A stretch of 64,000 nt of DNA from assembly GCF_039365365.1 (NCBI RefSeq), contig NZ_CP134985.1, positions 1-64,000 of the forward strand. The letters run 5' to 3'. Source of the DNA: Buchnera aphidicola (Astegopteryx bambusae). GTDB lineage: Bacteria; Pseudomonadota; Gammaproteobacteria; Enterobacterales; Enterobacteriaceae. The notes under the pieces are model-generated. The model was not told the origin of the DNA. It ran no database searches and saw only the letters and a program-made list of their open reading frames with translations. The position numbers and the translations under genes are program-made. This document shows, piece after piece, positions 1-14,607 of this stretch (positions within the stretch are counted from its first letter, which is position 1; each line of letters opens with the position of its first letter).

Positions 1-1881
1 ATGACTAATTTAATTTATTTTGATGTTATAGTAGTTGGTGGAGGTCATGCAGGAACAGAAGCATCTTTAGTTGCATCTAGAAGAAATTCTAAAACTCTTT
101 TATTGACTCAAAGTATTAATAAAATTGGAGAATTATCATGTAATCCTTCTATAGGTGGTATTGGAAAGAGTCATTTAGTAAAAGAGGTAGATGCATTAGG
201 CGGTATTATGGCGAAGGTTGCTGATAGATCATGTATACAATTTAGGTATTTAAATACTAATAAAGGTTTTGCTGTACGATCTACTAGAATGCAAGTTGAT
301 AGATGTTTTTATAAAAAAAATATTCATAAATTTTTGTTTAATGAAAAAAATTTGTTTGTATTAGAATGTGAAGTAGAAGATTTGATTGTAAAAAATGATA
401 AAGTTTTAGGAGTAATTACGAATTCAGGAAAAAAATTTTTTTCTAAATCTGTAGTAATTACAACTGGTACTTTCTTAAATGGTAAAATTTATGTTGGTAA
501 AAAATTTTTTTCAGGAGGTAGATTTAATGATTTTTCTTCTAAAAATTTATCTATTAACTTGAAAAAGTTTCCTTTTAGATTTGGAAGATTAAAAACTGGA
601 ACTCCTCCAAGAATAGATTCTAGAACTATAAATTTTAATAAGTTAAAAAAGCAGAGAAGTCATAATATACAATTTAATTTTTCTTTTTTAAAAGAAAAAT
701 ACAAAAAGTTGAAACATGTTCCTTGTTATATAACATATACTAATGAAAAAACTTTTAGTATTATAAAAAAAAATATACATAAAAGTTCTATGTATTCAGG
801 AGTTATAAATAGTAAAGGACCTAGATATTGCCCATCTATTGAAGATAAAATAATTAGATTTCCGAATAGAAAAAAACATCAAATATTTTTAGAGCCGGAA
901 AGTATAAATAGTTTTTCAATTTATCCAAATGGTATTTCAACTAGTTTTCCAGAAAATATACAATTAGAAATTCTACATTCTATAAATGGTTTGGAACATT
1001 CTGAAATTTTGCACTTTGGATATGCTGTAGAATATGATTTTTTTGATCCTAGAGATTTGAAAAAAACTTTGGAAAGTGTTTATATAGATGGTTTATTTTT
1101 TGCAGGACAAATTAATGGTACTACAGGTTATGAAGAGGCTGCTTCTCAGGGTTTAGTGGCTGGATTAAATGCATCTCTATATAGTTTTGGAGAATCTATG
1201 TGGTCTCCAAAGAGAAGTGTTTCTTATTTAGGAGTATTAGTAGATGATTTATGTGTTAAAGGAACTAAAGAACCATATAGAATGTTTACATCTAGATCTG
1301 AAAATCGTTTGTTTTTAAGAGAAGATAATGCAGATATTAGATTAACAAAATTAGGAAGAAAATTTGGAATAATATGTGATAAAAGATGGAATAGATACCT
1401 TCAAAAAAAAAATAATATAAAAATGGAAATTTTAAATTTGAAGAAATATAAATTATTATTAAATTCTTTAGATTATGATATATTGAACAAGAAATTTAAC
1501 ATTTCTTTAAAAAAATCTTTTTCTCTATATAAAATCTTAAAAAGACCTAATTTTAAAATTGAAAATTTTAATTTTTTAAAAACTTTTAGTTTCGTTTCTA
1601 AAGATTTTGAAGCTATCAAACAAGTAGAAATAATTTGTAAATATGAAGGATATATAAATAGACAAAATAAAGAAGTAAAAAAAATTGGTTTTTATGAAAA
1701 TATTTTATTACCTGTTAAATTTAATTATGCAAAGATAGCGGGTTTATCTAAAGAGGTTCAGTTTGTGTTAAATAAATATAAACCTTCTTCTATTGGTCAA
1801 GCTTCTAGAATACAAGGAATAACTCCTGCTGCTATTTCTATTTTATTAATAAATTTAAAAAAGAAATTTATCAAATATTAA
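1..1881 (+). CDS. mnmG: tRNA uridine-5-carboxymethylaminomethyl modification enzyme MnmG (GidA)
   Basis: FAD-dependent subunit of the MnmEG complex, which installs the (carboxymethyl)aminomethyl group on the wobble uridine of several tRNAs in the cytoplasm. The 626-residue product is about the length of E. coli MnmG (629). A dinucleotide-binding GGGHAG loop sits at residues 13-18, followed by the conserved [14 protein letters not shown] segment. The C-terminal tail keeps the EGYINRQ and [12 protein letters not shown] signatures. The ATG is the first base of the window, so the promoter is not visible. Its partner mnmE lies at 14.6 kb, so both halves of the complex are retained. In E. coli, rsmG and atpI lie between mnmG and atpB; both are absent here. 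Confidence 0.97.
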   Translation: MTNLIYFDVIVVGGGHAGTEASLVASRRNSKTLLLTQSINKIGELSCNPSIGGIGKSHLVKEVDALGGIMAKVADRSCIQFRYLNTNKGFAVRSTRMQVDRCFYKKNIHKFLFNEKNLFVLECEVEDLIVKNDKVLGVITNSGKKFFSKSVVITTGTFLNGKIYVGKKFFSGGRFNDFSSKNLSINLKKFPFRFGRLKTGTPPRIDSRTINFNKLKKQRSHNIQFNFSFLKEKYKKLKHVPCYITYTNEKTFSIIKKNIHKSSMYSGVINSKGPRYCPSIEDKIIRFPNRKKHQIFLEPESINSFSIYPNGISTSFPENIQLEILHSINGLEHSEILHFGYAVEYDFFDPRDLKKTLESVYIDGLFFAGQINGTTGYEEAASQGLVAGLNASLYSFGESMWSPKRSVSYLGVLVDDLCVKGTKEPYRMFTSRSENRLFLREDNADIRLTKLGRKFGIICDKRWNRYLQKKNNIKMEILNLKKYKLLLNSLDYDILNKKFNISLKKSFSLYKILKRPNFKIENFNFLKTFSFVSKDFEAIKQVEIICKYEGYINRQNKEVKKIGFYENILLPVKFNYAKIAGLSKEVQFVLNKYKPSSIGQASRIQGITPAAISILLINLKKKFIKY

Positions 1882-1967
1882 TACATATTATACATTTTTT
1901 TATAATATTTTATTTTATTTATTTTTGTTTTTTTATTAAAGTTTTTGTTATATTAATAAAGTTATAA

Positions 1968-3113
<1,146 letters not shown>

Positions 3114-3173
3114 ATTTTGTTGTTTTGTTACTATAATATTATATTTATTAAAAATTTTTTGGAAAATAACAAA

Positions 3174-3641
3174 ATGAAAATAAATGCAACTATTTTAGGG
3201 CAAACTATTTCTTTTTTTTTATTTGTATTTTTTTGTGCTAAATATATATGGCCTAACATAATAAGATCTATAAAAATTAGACAAGAAGAAATAGATAAGT
3301 CTTTTAAATTAGCAAAAAATATTAAGATAAGATCTTTAGAAATAGAAAAAATTGCACAAAATAAAATAAATATGGCGAATAAAAAAGCAATAAAAATACT
3401 TGAAAACGCACAATCTGATAGAATTTTAATTTTAGAAGCAGCTATTTTAAATGCAGAACAAAAAAGAAAAGTGATAGTTGCTGAAGGTATAAAAAAATTA
3501 AATTTAAAAAAAAACAAAATTCTAACAGATTTGCAAAAAGAAACTAGTAACTTATCAATTTTTATTGCTAAAAAAATATTAAAAGAATATGTTAAAAAAA
3601 ATAATGTAAATAAAATTTTTGAAAAAAAATTTAAAATTTAA
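3174..3641 (+). CDS. atpF: F1Fo ATP synthase subunit b
   Basis: Peripheral stalk subunit: one N-terminal membrane helix and a long charged coiled coil that holds F1 against rotation. The frame is open from 3117, but the ATG at 3174 is preferred. It follows a GGAAAA ribosome site and yields MKINATILGQTISF, matching the start of E. coli AtpF, and about 155 residues against 156. The membrane anchor spans roughly residues 5-25; the rest is Lys/Glu/Ile-rich helix. It lies 60 bp after atpE. Confidence 0.95.
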   Translation: MKINATILGQTISFFLFVFFCAKYIWPNIIRSIKIRQEEIDKSFKLAKNIKIRSLEIEKIAQNKINMANKKAIKILENAQSDRILILEAAILNAEQKRKVIVAEGIKKLNLKKNKILTDLQKETSNLSIFIAKKILKEYVKKNNVNKIFEKKFKI

Positions 3642-3668
3642 TGTCTTTATAGAGAAATATTATAATTT

Positions 3669-4202
3669 ATGATTAAAAACACATTGTCTAGACCATACGC
3701 AAAAGCAGCATATAAATTTTCTAAAAAAAATTTTGAAGTTTTTAGATGGTATAAAATGATTAATTTTTCTATTAAAATATATTTTTATATTGTTTCTAAA
3801 AATATTTTTTATCTAACTTGTAAAAAGAAAATTTTTGAAAATTTATTTTTAAAAATTTGTAAGAATAATTTTAATTGTTATTTTAAAAATTTCATAAAAA
3901 TTTTGTTTAGAGATAATGTAATGAATTTATTGAAAAACATTAAAAATATGTTTTACAATTATTGGAAATATGATAAAAAAGTGATTACTGCTATAGTTTA
4001 TTCAAAAAATTTTTTGTCTAAAAATATTATTAATAATATATCTAATTTTGTAAAAGTAAATTTTTTTAAAAAAGTATTTTTAAAGAATATTATAGATAAA
4101 TCCATAATTTATGGATTTATAATTAAAGTTAATGACATAATATTTGATAATAGTTTTAATTGTTATTTGAATAAATTAAAAAAATATATGTTAGATGTAT
4201 AG
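3669..4202 (+). CDS. atpH: F1Fo ATP synthase subunit delta
   Basis: Delta subunit linking the peripheral stalk to the top of F1. It has 177 residues, identical in length to the E. coli protein, and begins with the conserved [10 protein letters not shown] motif. The C-terminal segment, [21 protein letters not shown], resembles the E. coli IDKSVMAGVIIRAGD region. The middle is strongly drifted to Lys/Asn/Phe/Ile, typical of fast-evolving non-catalytic subunits in this symbiont. The stop lies 17 bp before the preferred atpA start. Confidence 0.93.
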   Translation: MIKNTLSRPYAKAAYKFSKKNFEVFRWYKMINFSIKIYFYIVSKNIFYLTCKKKIFENLFLKICKNNFNCYFKNFIKILFRDNVMNLLKNIKNMFYNYWKYDKKVITAIVYSKNFLSKNIINNISNFVKVNFFKKVFLKNIIDKSIIYGFIIKVNDIIFDNSFNCYLNKLKKYMLDV

Positions 4203-4218
4203 TAGAGGTATGACTAAT

Positions 4219-5769
4219 ATGAATTTTAGTTCACAATCTATCACTAATATTATAGAGAAAAGAATTTCTAAATTTAAGATTTTTAGTGATAGTTATAATG
4301 TAGGAAAAATTATTTCTGTAGTTGATGGAATCATAAAAATAGTAGGAATATCTAAAGTTATGTTAGGTGAAGTTTTGTTAGTAGATAATAAAAAATATGC
4401 TATAGCATTAAATTTAGAACGTGATTGTGTTGGAGCTATAGTTTTAGGATCATATATAAATTTATGTGAGGGAATGGAAGTTAAATGTACTAAAAAGATA
4501 TTAGAAATACCTGTTGGAAATGGTTTGCTTGGAAGAGTTTTAAATAGTTTAGGAGAACCTATAGATGGTAAAGGAAAATTAAATTTTTTTAAATATTCTA
4601 AAGTGGAAAAAGAGGCTCCAAATGTAATTTCTCGTTCTCCTGTCAATGAACCAGTTCAAACTGGATGTAAAGCAATAGATTCTATGATACCTATTGGAAA
4701 AGGTCAAAGAGAATTGATAATAGGAGATAGACAAACAGGAAAAACTACAATTGCAGTAGACATTATTATAAATCAAAAAAATACTGGAATAAGATGTATA
4801 TATGTTGCAATAGGTCAAAAAATGTCTACTGTTTTGAATATAGTTAAAATATTAGAAGAAAAAGATGTGTTAAAAAATACTATAATAGTTGTGTCTTCAT
4901 CTTCTGATGCAGCTTCTTTACAATATTTGTCTCCATATGTTGGGTGTACTATTGGTGAATTTTTTAGAGATAATGGAGAAGATGCTTTAATAATATATGA
5001 TGATTTATCCAAGCATGCAATTGCATATAGACAAATATCTCTATTGTTAAGAAGACCTCCAGGAAGAGAAGCATTTCCGGGAGACATTTTTTATCTACAT
5101 GCTAAATTACTAGAAAGATCTTCTAAAGTTAGTGAAGAGTATGTTTTTAATAAAACTAAAGGTAAAAAAAAAGATAATACTGGATCTTTAACTGCTTTTC
5201 CTATTGTAGAAACACAAGAAGGAGACATTTCCTCTTACATACCTACTAATATAATTTCTATTACTGATGGTCAAATTTTTTTAGAATCAAATTTGTTTAA
5301 CTCTGGCATAATACCAGCTATTAATCCAGGAATTTCCGTGTCTCGAGTAGGAGGTTCTGCGCAAACTCAGATTATGAAAAAGATGTCTATAAAAATTAGA
5401 ACTTATTTGTCTCAATATAGAGAATTATCTTCATTTTCAAAATTTTCTTCTGATTTGGACAAAGTTTCAAAAAATATTCTTTTGCATGGTAAAAAATTAA
5501 TAGAACTTTTTAAACAGTGTAAACATAAGCCATTGAGTGTAGCTGAACAGTCATTACTTTTATTTAGTGTAGAAAATAATTTTTTAGAAAAGATACCTAC
5601 AAAAAAAGTTCATATTTATGAAAAATTGTTGTTAGAATATTTTAATAAAAATTTTTTTAGTTTAACTAAAGAAATAAATTCTTATGGTTTGTATAATAAT
5701 TTTATAAAAAATCAATTTTTTAAAATTATAAATAATTTTAATGCAAAAAACTTTTTTCAAAATTGTTAG
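4219..5769 (+). CDS. atpA: F1Fo ATP synthase subunit alpha
   Basis: Non-catalytic nucleotide-binding subunit of the F1 hexamer. The Walker A motif GDRQTGKT is present, as are the PxxxRPP-type segment [15 protein letters not shown] and the [11 protein letters not shown] region contacting the catalytic site. The frame is open from 4195. The ATG at 4219, about ten bases after an AGAGG ribosome site, gives about 516 residues beginning [16 protein letters not shown], aligning with E. coli (513). The 3' end overlaps an upstream in-frame ATG of atpG but not the chosen atpG start. Confidence 0.96.
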   Translation: MNFSSQSITNIIEKRISKFKIFSDSYNVGKIISVVDGIIKIVGISKVMLGEVLLVDNKKYAIALNLERDCVGAIVLGSYINLCEGMEVKCTKKILEIPVGNGLLGRVLNSLGEPIDGKGKLNFFKYSKVEKEAPNVISRSPVNEPVQTGCKAIDSMIPIGKGQRELIIGDRQTGKTTIAVDIIINQKNTGIRCIYVAIGQKMSTVLNIVKILEEKDVLKNTIIVVSSSSDAASLQYLSPYVGCTIGEFFRDNGEDALIIYDDLSKHAIAYRQISLLLRRPPGREAFPGDIFYLHAKLLERSSKVSEEYVFNKTKGKKKDNTGSLTAFPIVETQEGDISSYIPTNIISITDGQIFLESNLFNSGIIPAINPGISVSRVGGSAQTQIMKKMSIKIRTYLSQYRELSSFSKFSSDLDKVSKNILLHGKKLIELFKQCKHKPLSVAEQSLLLFSVENNFLEKIPTKKVHIYEKLLLEYFNKNFFSLTKEINSYGLYNNFIKNQFFKIINNFNAKNFFQNC

Positions 5770-5779
5770 GAATTTTTTT

Positions 5780-6649
5780 ATGTCATCCGCTAAGGAAATA
5801 CGAAATAAAATTTTTAGTGTGGAAAATATTAATAAAGTTACTAAAACTATGGAAATGATATCTATATCTAAAATAAAAAAAATTAAATTTAAAATTGATA
5901 ATCGATTTCCATATAAAAATTCTATAAAAAGAATTATAAATAATATTATTAGTTGTAATTTAGAATATACAAATAAATATTTAATAAACAATAGCGTGAT
6001 TAAAAATATATGTATTATAATAATTTCTACAGATAAAGGATTATGTGGTAGTTTAAACATAAATTTATTTAAAAAAATATTGGAACAAATTAAAAAATTT
6101 TATAAATTTAATATAAAATTAATAGTAATTGGTAAAAAAGGTATAAATTTTTTTAAATCTATGAATAATAATTTTATTATTAAAAATTTTAGTTTGTTGG
6201 AATTTTCATTATCTAAATGTGTGACTAAAATTTTAGATATTATAATAGATATGTATAATAAAAAAAAATTTCAAAAATTTTTTTTAGCTAGTAATAAATT
6301 TATTAATTCTATGAATTTTACACCTAATATATTTCAACTGTTACCTTTTTATAACAAAAATTTACATGTAAATGTTTATAGAAAATTTTCGTGGGATTAT
6401 ATTTATGAACCTAATTCTAAATTTTTATTAAAAACATTGTTTAAAAAATATTTAAGATCTATTTTATATTGTAAAATTTTAGAAAATTTATATTGCGAAC
6501 ATTCTTCTAGATTTTTTTCTATGAAACAATCGTCTGATAATATTAACAATATAATAAAAAAATTAAAGTTAACATATAATAAATCTCGTCAATTTACTGT
6601 TACTAAAGAAATTATAGAAATTGTTTCTGGATATTTAACAATTTCATAA
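5780..6649 (+). CDS. atpG: F1Fo ATP synthase subunit gamma
   Basis: Central rotating shaft of F1. The ATG at 5780 is chosen because an AGGA ribosome site lies at 5768-5771 and the product then starts MSSAKEIRNKIFSVENINKVTKTMEM, matching the E. coli N-terminal helix; an earlier in-frame ATG at 5741 lies inside atpA. About 289 residues against 287 in E. coli. STDKGLCGSLNINLFKK and the C-terminal TKEIIEIVSGY helix are conserved, while the peripheral Rossmann part is diverged. Confidence 0.95.
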   Translation: MSSAKEIRNKIFSVENINKVTKTMEMISISKIKKIKFKIDNRFPYKNSIKRIINNIISCNLEYTNKYLINNSVIKNICIIIISTDKGLCGSLNINLFKKILEQIKKFYKFNIKLIVIGKKGINFFKSMNNNFIIKNFSLLEFSLSKCVTKILDIIIDMYNKKKFQKFFLASNKFINSMNFTPNIFQLLPFYNKNLHVNVYRKFSWDYIYEPNSKFLLKTLFKKYLRSILYCKILENLYCEHSSRFFSMKQSSDNINNIIKKLKLTYNKSRQFTVTKEIIEIVSGYLTIS

Positions 6650-6671
6650 TATCATTTTAAAATATTTATAA

Positions 6672-8075
<1,404 letters not shown>

Positions 8076-8114
8076 AAATTTTTAATATGAATTTTTTTAA
8101 ATTTAGGACATTAT

Positions 8115-8408
8115 ATGACATTTTTTTTAGAAGTTGTTAGTCAAAATAAACATATATTTTCTAAAGATGTGATTAAAATTTATGTATTAGGATCAGCGGG
8201 TGAATTGTGTATATATCCTGGTCATTCTCAATTATTAACTTATATAAAATCTGGTCCATTATATATTTTAGATAGTTTAAAAAAGGAGAATTTTTTTTAT
8301 TTATCTGGAGGTATTTTAGAAATTCAACCTAATTTTGTAACAATTTTGTCTGATGATGCTAATTCAATTTCTAAAAAAAATGTGTTAAAACATTTTTTTA
8401 AAAGATAA
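8115..8408 (+). CDS. atpC: F1Fo ATP synthase subunit epsilon, C-terminally truncated
   Basis: Epsilon subunit that binds gamma and the c-ring. The 97-residue product covers the N-terminal beta-sandwich, with GSAGELCIYPGHSQLLT and FFYLSGGILEIQP conserved, and then stops. E. coli epsilon has 139 residues. The two C-terminal helices, which in E. coli insert into F1 and inhibit ATP hydrolysis, are missing, and the DNA after the stop shows no recognisable remnant. The coupling part is kept and the inhibitory part lost. Last gene of the atp operon, followed by a hairpin terminator. Confidence 0.93.
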   Translation: MTFFLEVVSQNKHIFSKDVIKIYVLGSAGELCIYPGHSQLLTYIKSGPLYILDSLKKENFFYLSGGILEIQPNFVTILSDDANSISKKNVLKHFFKR

Positions 8409-8543
8409 AAAAATTTTAAATATTTTTAAATCATATTTTTCAAAAATTAAAATTTTAATATCTTATATATAAAATGATTATTATTATTATTATATATAAT
8501 AATATAAAAATTTATAAAATCAAAATTTAATTTCTTTATAGTA

Positions 8544-8571
8544 GCGGCGGGTTATTTAAAATTCCTGCCGC
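8544..8571. terminator. Bidirectional intrinsic terminator between atpC and gyrB
   Basis: The GC-rich arms GCGGCGGG and CCTGCCGC pair over eight positions with one G-U, around a 12-base A/T loop, with A/T tracts on both sides. The GC-rich stem stands out in this A+T-rich background and lies between convergent atpC and gyrB, so it can serve both. Confidence 0.8.
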
Positions 8572-8589
8572 AAAATTTTTTATATTTTT

Positions 8590-11040
<2,451 letters not shown>

Positions 11041-12147
11041 TTATAATATTAATGGCATGATCATATAAATATTCAAGCTATTTTTTTTTTCTTGTATTTG
11101 TATTGTTGAAAAATTTTTGTTAATTAATAAATATACTTTTTCACTAAAAATATGTTGTAATATATTTAAAAAATATTTTGTGTTTAAATTGAATTTAATA
11201 ATATTATTATTATTTTTTTTTATTAATATTTTTTCTTCTGCTGTCTCATATTCTTCATTTTGAGAAGTTATTTTCATAGTATTATTTTTTATATAAAATT
11301 TTGCGCCATAAAAGGATGAGTCTGACAGAATAGAAATTCTATTTAAAGTTTTTTTTAACAATTTTAAATTTATTTCTATTATTGTGTCAGGATTTTTAAT
11401 TATTAAATTTCTATAATTTGGAAAATTTCCATCTATTAATTTTGTAGTAAACATAATTTCTTTTGTTATAATTTTTAGATGATAATTGTTTATTAATATA
11501 TTTATTTTTTCGTAAATTTCATTTAATATTTTTAATAGTTCTAATACTCCTGTTTTTGCGATTATTACAGAATTTGTTATGTAGTTTTCATTTTTTAGAA
11601 AATATGTAGATATTGCCATTTTATATCCATCAGTAGAAACTGATTGAATATAGTTATTTTTTAATATAACAAATAATCCGTTTAAATAGTATCTGGCATC
11701 GTTTTTTGCCATACAAAAATATGATTTTTCAATTATTTTTTTAAATTTTTTTGCATGAATTGAAAATTTATTGTATTTTTTGAATAAAGTAAATTTTGGA
11801 TATTCTGAGTGTGGCAGAGTAGATAATTTAAATATAATTTTTTTTATTTTTATTATTAAGAAATTTTTTTTTTTTTCAATTAATATATTTTCATTTTTTG
11901 AAAAACTTTTGCATATACTCAGTAATTTTTTTCCAGATACTGTAGTCTTTCCTGAACAAATTTCTTTGTCTACATTTGTTTTTATAATTAGTTCTGTTTC
12001 TAAATTACTACATGTTAAAAATATTTTTTTTTTTTTTAATTTTATAAGTATATTTTCTAGTATTGGATTTTTGTTATTTTTTACTAATACTAAATTAGCC
12101 TGTTTTAATACTTTTAATAAATTAATTTGTTTTATAATAAATTTCAT
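11041..12147 (-). CDS. dnaN: DNA polymerase III sliding clamp (beta subunit)
   Basis: Ring-shaped processivity clamp of the replicative polymerase. The product has 368 residues (E. coli 366) and begins MKFIIKQINLLKVLKQA, like the E. coli MKFTVEREHLLKPLQQV start. The DGYKMAIS segment and the C-terminal IYMIMPLIL, corresponding to the VMPMRL clamp end, are recognisable. Upstream on the same strand, where dnaA normally sits, there is only a 214-bp gap before divergent rpmH. It probably forms a dnaN-gyrB transcription unit. Confidence 0.95.
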   Translation of the reverse strand: MKFIIKQINLLKVLKQANLVLVKNNKNPILENILIKLKKKKIFLTCSNLETELIIKTNVDKEICSGKTTVSGKKLLSICKSFSKNENILIEKKKNFLIIKIKKIIFKLSTLPHSEYPKFTLFKKYNKFSIHAKKFKKIIEKSYFCMAKNDARYYLNGLFVILKNNYIQSVSTDGYKMAISTYFLKNENYITNSVIIAKTGVLELLKILNEIYEKINILINNYHLKIITKEIMFTTKLIDGNFPNYRNLIIKNPDTIIEINLKLLKKTLNRISILSDSSFYGAKFYIKNNTMKITSQNEEYETAEEKILIKKNNNNIIKFNLNTKYFLNILQHIFSEKVYLLINKNFSTIQIQEKKNSLNIYMIMPLIL

Positions 12148-12361
12148 AATTATTTATTTATTTCATTAGAATGTTTGTTATATATGCATTTTTTTATGTT
12201 ATTTTATTATAAACTTAATATTTAATTTTTATTGATAAAATTTTCATAAAAATTTTTTGTGATTTTGATTTTTTTATAAAACATTTTTATTAAATGGATT
12301 TTTAATATATAAAAATTAAGATATAATATTAAAAATATTTAATATATTGAGTTATATATTT
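12148..12361. other. dnaN-rpmH intergenic gap at the expected dnaA locus
   Basis: This divergent spacer holds no gene and no recognisable dnaA remnant. I saw no DnaA box of the form TTATNCACA on either strand. A TATAAT hexamer at 12322-12327 may serve the rpmH promoter, but its -35 partner is weak. In E. coli and in better-known Buchnera genomes dnaA lies between dnaN and rpmH. Confidence 0.6.
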
Positions 12362-12505
12362 ATGAAAAGAACTTATCAGCCGTCAATTTTGAAAAAAAAT
12401 AGATCTCATGGATTTAGAAAAAGAATGTCTACTAAAAATGGAAAAAAAATTTTGCACAGAAGAAGATTAAAAAAAAGATTGAAATTAACAATATCTTCTA
12501 AATAA
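12362..12505 (+). CDS. rpmH: 50S ribosomal protein L34
   Basis: Small, very basic protein of the large ribosomal subunit, 47 residues (E. coli 46). Reading the ATG at 12362 gives [18 protein letters not shown], an almost exact match to the E. coli start, followed by Arg/Lys-rich sequence. The stop at 12503-12505 is seven bases before the rnpA start, the conserved rpmH-rnpA operon arrangement. Confidence 0.97.
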   Translation: MKRTYQPSILKKNRSHGFRKRMSTKNGKKILHRRRLKKRLKLTISSK

Positions 12506-12512
12506 AAAATTT

Positions 12513-12872
12513 ATGAAAAAACATAAAAAATTTTCTTTTAAAAAAAAATATAGATTATTAAAAAATTATCAGTTTTATTTTGTTTTTAAGAAATCTTACA
12601 AAGTTTTTAATAAAAAATTTTTAATTTTAAGTAGAAAAAATAATTATTATTATCCTAGATTAGGAATAAGAATATCTTCTAGTATTATAAAATTTTCTAA
12701 TAAAAGAAATGTTGTCAAAAGATTAATAAGAGAAAGTTTTAGATATAATATTAATAAATTATTTTATATGGATTTTGTTGTTATTATAAAAGATAATGTG
12801 TCTGATATAAAAAATTTTTATTTACTAAAATCTTTAAATATTTTGTGGTCTAGACATTTTAAAAAAAATTAA
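12513..12872 (+). CDS. rnpA: Ribonuclease P protein component
   Basis: Basic protein cofactor of RNase P, which matures tRNA 5' ends together with the RnpB RNA (not in this window). It has 119 residues, as in E. coli. The family signature reads RNVVKRLIRESFR, against the usual RNRxKRxxRE, so the second arginine of the RNR motif is replaced by valine. The DFVVIIKDNV segment and the WSRH end are also conserved. Immediately downstream of rpmH. Confidence 0.94.
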   Translation: MKKHKKFSFKKKYRLLKNYQFYFVFKKSYKVFNKKFLILSRKNNYYYPRLGIRISSSIIKFSNKRNVVKRLIRESFRYNINKLFYMDFVVIIKDNVSDIKNFYLLKSLNILWSRHFKKN

Positions 12873-12981
12873 TCATATTGTTATTAATTTTTTAAAAATA
12901 ATAATAATTTGCATATTATTTTATTAAAAATTAATTAAAATATTTTAATAATGTTTAAAATTATTAAAAAGAGAGAATAAA

Positions 12982-14565
12982 ATGTATTGGATAAAGAACA
13001 CTCTTATATTAATTTTTTTGTTTTTGTTAGCATTTTTTGTTTATAAATTTAATAATATAAATTTTTTACATAATTCTATTAACAAAAAAAATATAAATAA
13101 CATAAATTTTGAAAAAGATGATAATTGTTTTAATTCAGATAATACAATTTGTATAAAAACTGATACTTTTAATATTTCAATAGAAAAAAATACTGGAAAT
13201 ATAATTAAAGCTGATTTATTAAAATATAAAGAAAATATTAATTCTTATGATCCATTACATTTATTAAGATCAAAAAAAAATTTTATATATCAAGTAAATA
13301 GTGGATTGTCAGGTATAGACAATAATAATTTTTATTATGATAATAGCTATAATAAAAAAAAGGAATTTCATTTATTAAATAATGATAAATTTTTATTAGT
13401 TCCTATGAAATGGATTTCTAAAAATGGTATATCATATATAAAGACTTTTATTTTTGAAAGAGGGAAATATTTTGTAAAAATAAAATATGATATATTTAAT
13501 AACTCTAAAAATAAAATAAATCTTTCTATATATGGAAATTTGACTCAAAGTATAAATTATGATAAAGAACATCATAGTTATAGTTTTGGTATTAAAACTT
13601 TTAAAGGTGCCGCTTATTCAAGCAGTAAATCAAAATATGAAAAAATTAATTTTAATGATATAGTTAAAAAAAATTATGTTTCTGACTTTTCTAACAACAA
13701 ATGGATAGCTATGATTCAGCCATATTTTGTATCTGCTTGGATACCTGATAATTTTATAAAAAATAAAATATTTTTAGATAGAGTGAATTATAGAGATGTT
13801 TTAATTGGATATCAAACAGAACCATTTAATATTAATTCTTATGAAAATAAACAAATTTGTTCTAAATTATGGATTGGTCCTAAAATAAAGAAAGAAATGT
13901 TAGAAATTTCAGATAGTTTATATTATACCATAGATTATGGATTTTTATGGTTTTTGTCTCAACCATTATTTGAATTTTTGTCTTATTTAAATAATATTTT
14001 TAATAATTGGGGTGTTTCTATAATTGCAATTACTTGTATTATAAAATTTATAATGTATCCAATTTCTAAAATTCAGTATGTTGAAGTTGAAAAAATGAAA
14101 AAAATTCAAAAAAAAATAAGTTTTTTGAAAAAAAAATATAAAGACAATAAGAATTTTTTAAGTAAAGAAATAATGAATTTATATAAAGAAAATAATATTA
14201 ATCCAATAGGAAGTTTCTTGCCTGTTATAATTCAAATGCCAATATTTCTTTCTTTATATTATGTAATTGTTGAATCTGTGGAACTAAGACATTCTCCATT
14301 TATATTTTGGATAAAAGATTTGTCTGACAAAGATCCTTTTTTTATTTTACCAATATTAATGGGAATAACTACATTTTTTATGCAAAATGATTCTGAGAGT
14401 GATAGTAGTTTAGATACATTTCAACAGAAGATAATGCATATAATGCCAATATTTTTTACTATATTTTTCTTATGGTTCCCATCCGGTTTAGTCTTATACT
14501 ATATAATCAGTAATATATTAACAATAGTACAACAAAAAATAATTTATAAAAAATTTAAATTTTAA
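12982..14565 (+). CDS. yidC: Membrane protein insertase YidC
   Basis: Inner-membrane insertase that works alone or with SecYEG. The product has 527 residues (E. coli 548): an N-terminal membrane anchor (about residues 5-24), a periplasmic beta domain, and C-terminal transmembrane helices containing NPIGSFLPVIIQMPIFLSLYYVI, the conserved YidC/Oxa1 core. The GAGAGAATAAA before the ATG can serve as ribosome site. Fo subunits a and c, encoded nearby, are classic YidC clients. Confidence 0.96.
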   Translation: MYWIKNTLILIFLFLLAFFVYKFNNINFLHNSINKKNINNINFEKDDNCFNSDNTICIKTDTFNISIEKNTGNIIKADLLKYKENINSYDPLHLLRSKKNFIYQVNSGLSGIDNNNFYYDNSYNKKKEFHLLNNDKFLLVPMKWISKNGISYIKTFIFERGKYFVKIKYDIFNNSKNKINLSIYGNLTQSINYDKEHHSYSFGIKTFKGAAYSSSKSKYEKINFNDIVKKNYVSDFSNNKWIAMIQPYFVSAWIPDNFIKNKIFLDRVNYRDVLIGYQTEPFNINSYENKQICSKLWIGPKIKKEMLEISDSLYYTIDYGFLWFLSQPLFEFLSYLNNIFNNWGVSIIAITCIIKFIMYPISKIQYVEVEKMKKIQKKISFLKKKYKDNKNFLSKEIMNLYKENNINPIGSFLPVIIQMPIFLSLYYVIVESVELRHSPFIFWIKDLSDKDPFFILPILMGITTFFMQNDSESDSSLDTFQQKIMHIMPIFFTIFFLWFPSGLVLYYIISNILTIVQQKIIYKKFKF

Positions 14566-14607
14566 TATTTTATTATTTAACATATATTTTGGAAAATTTT
14601 TTATTAT

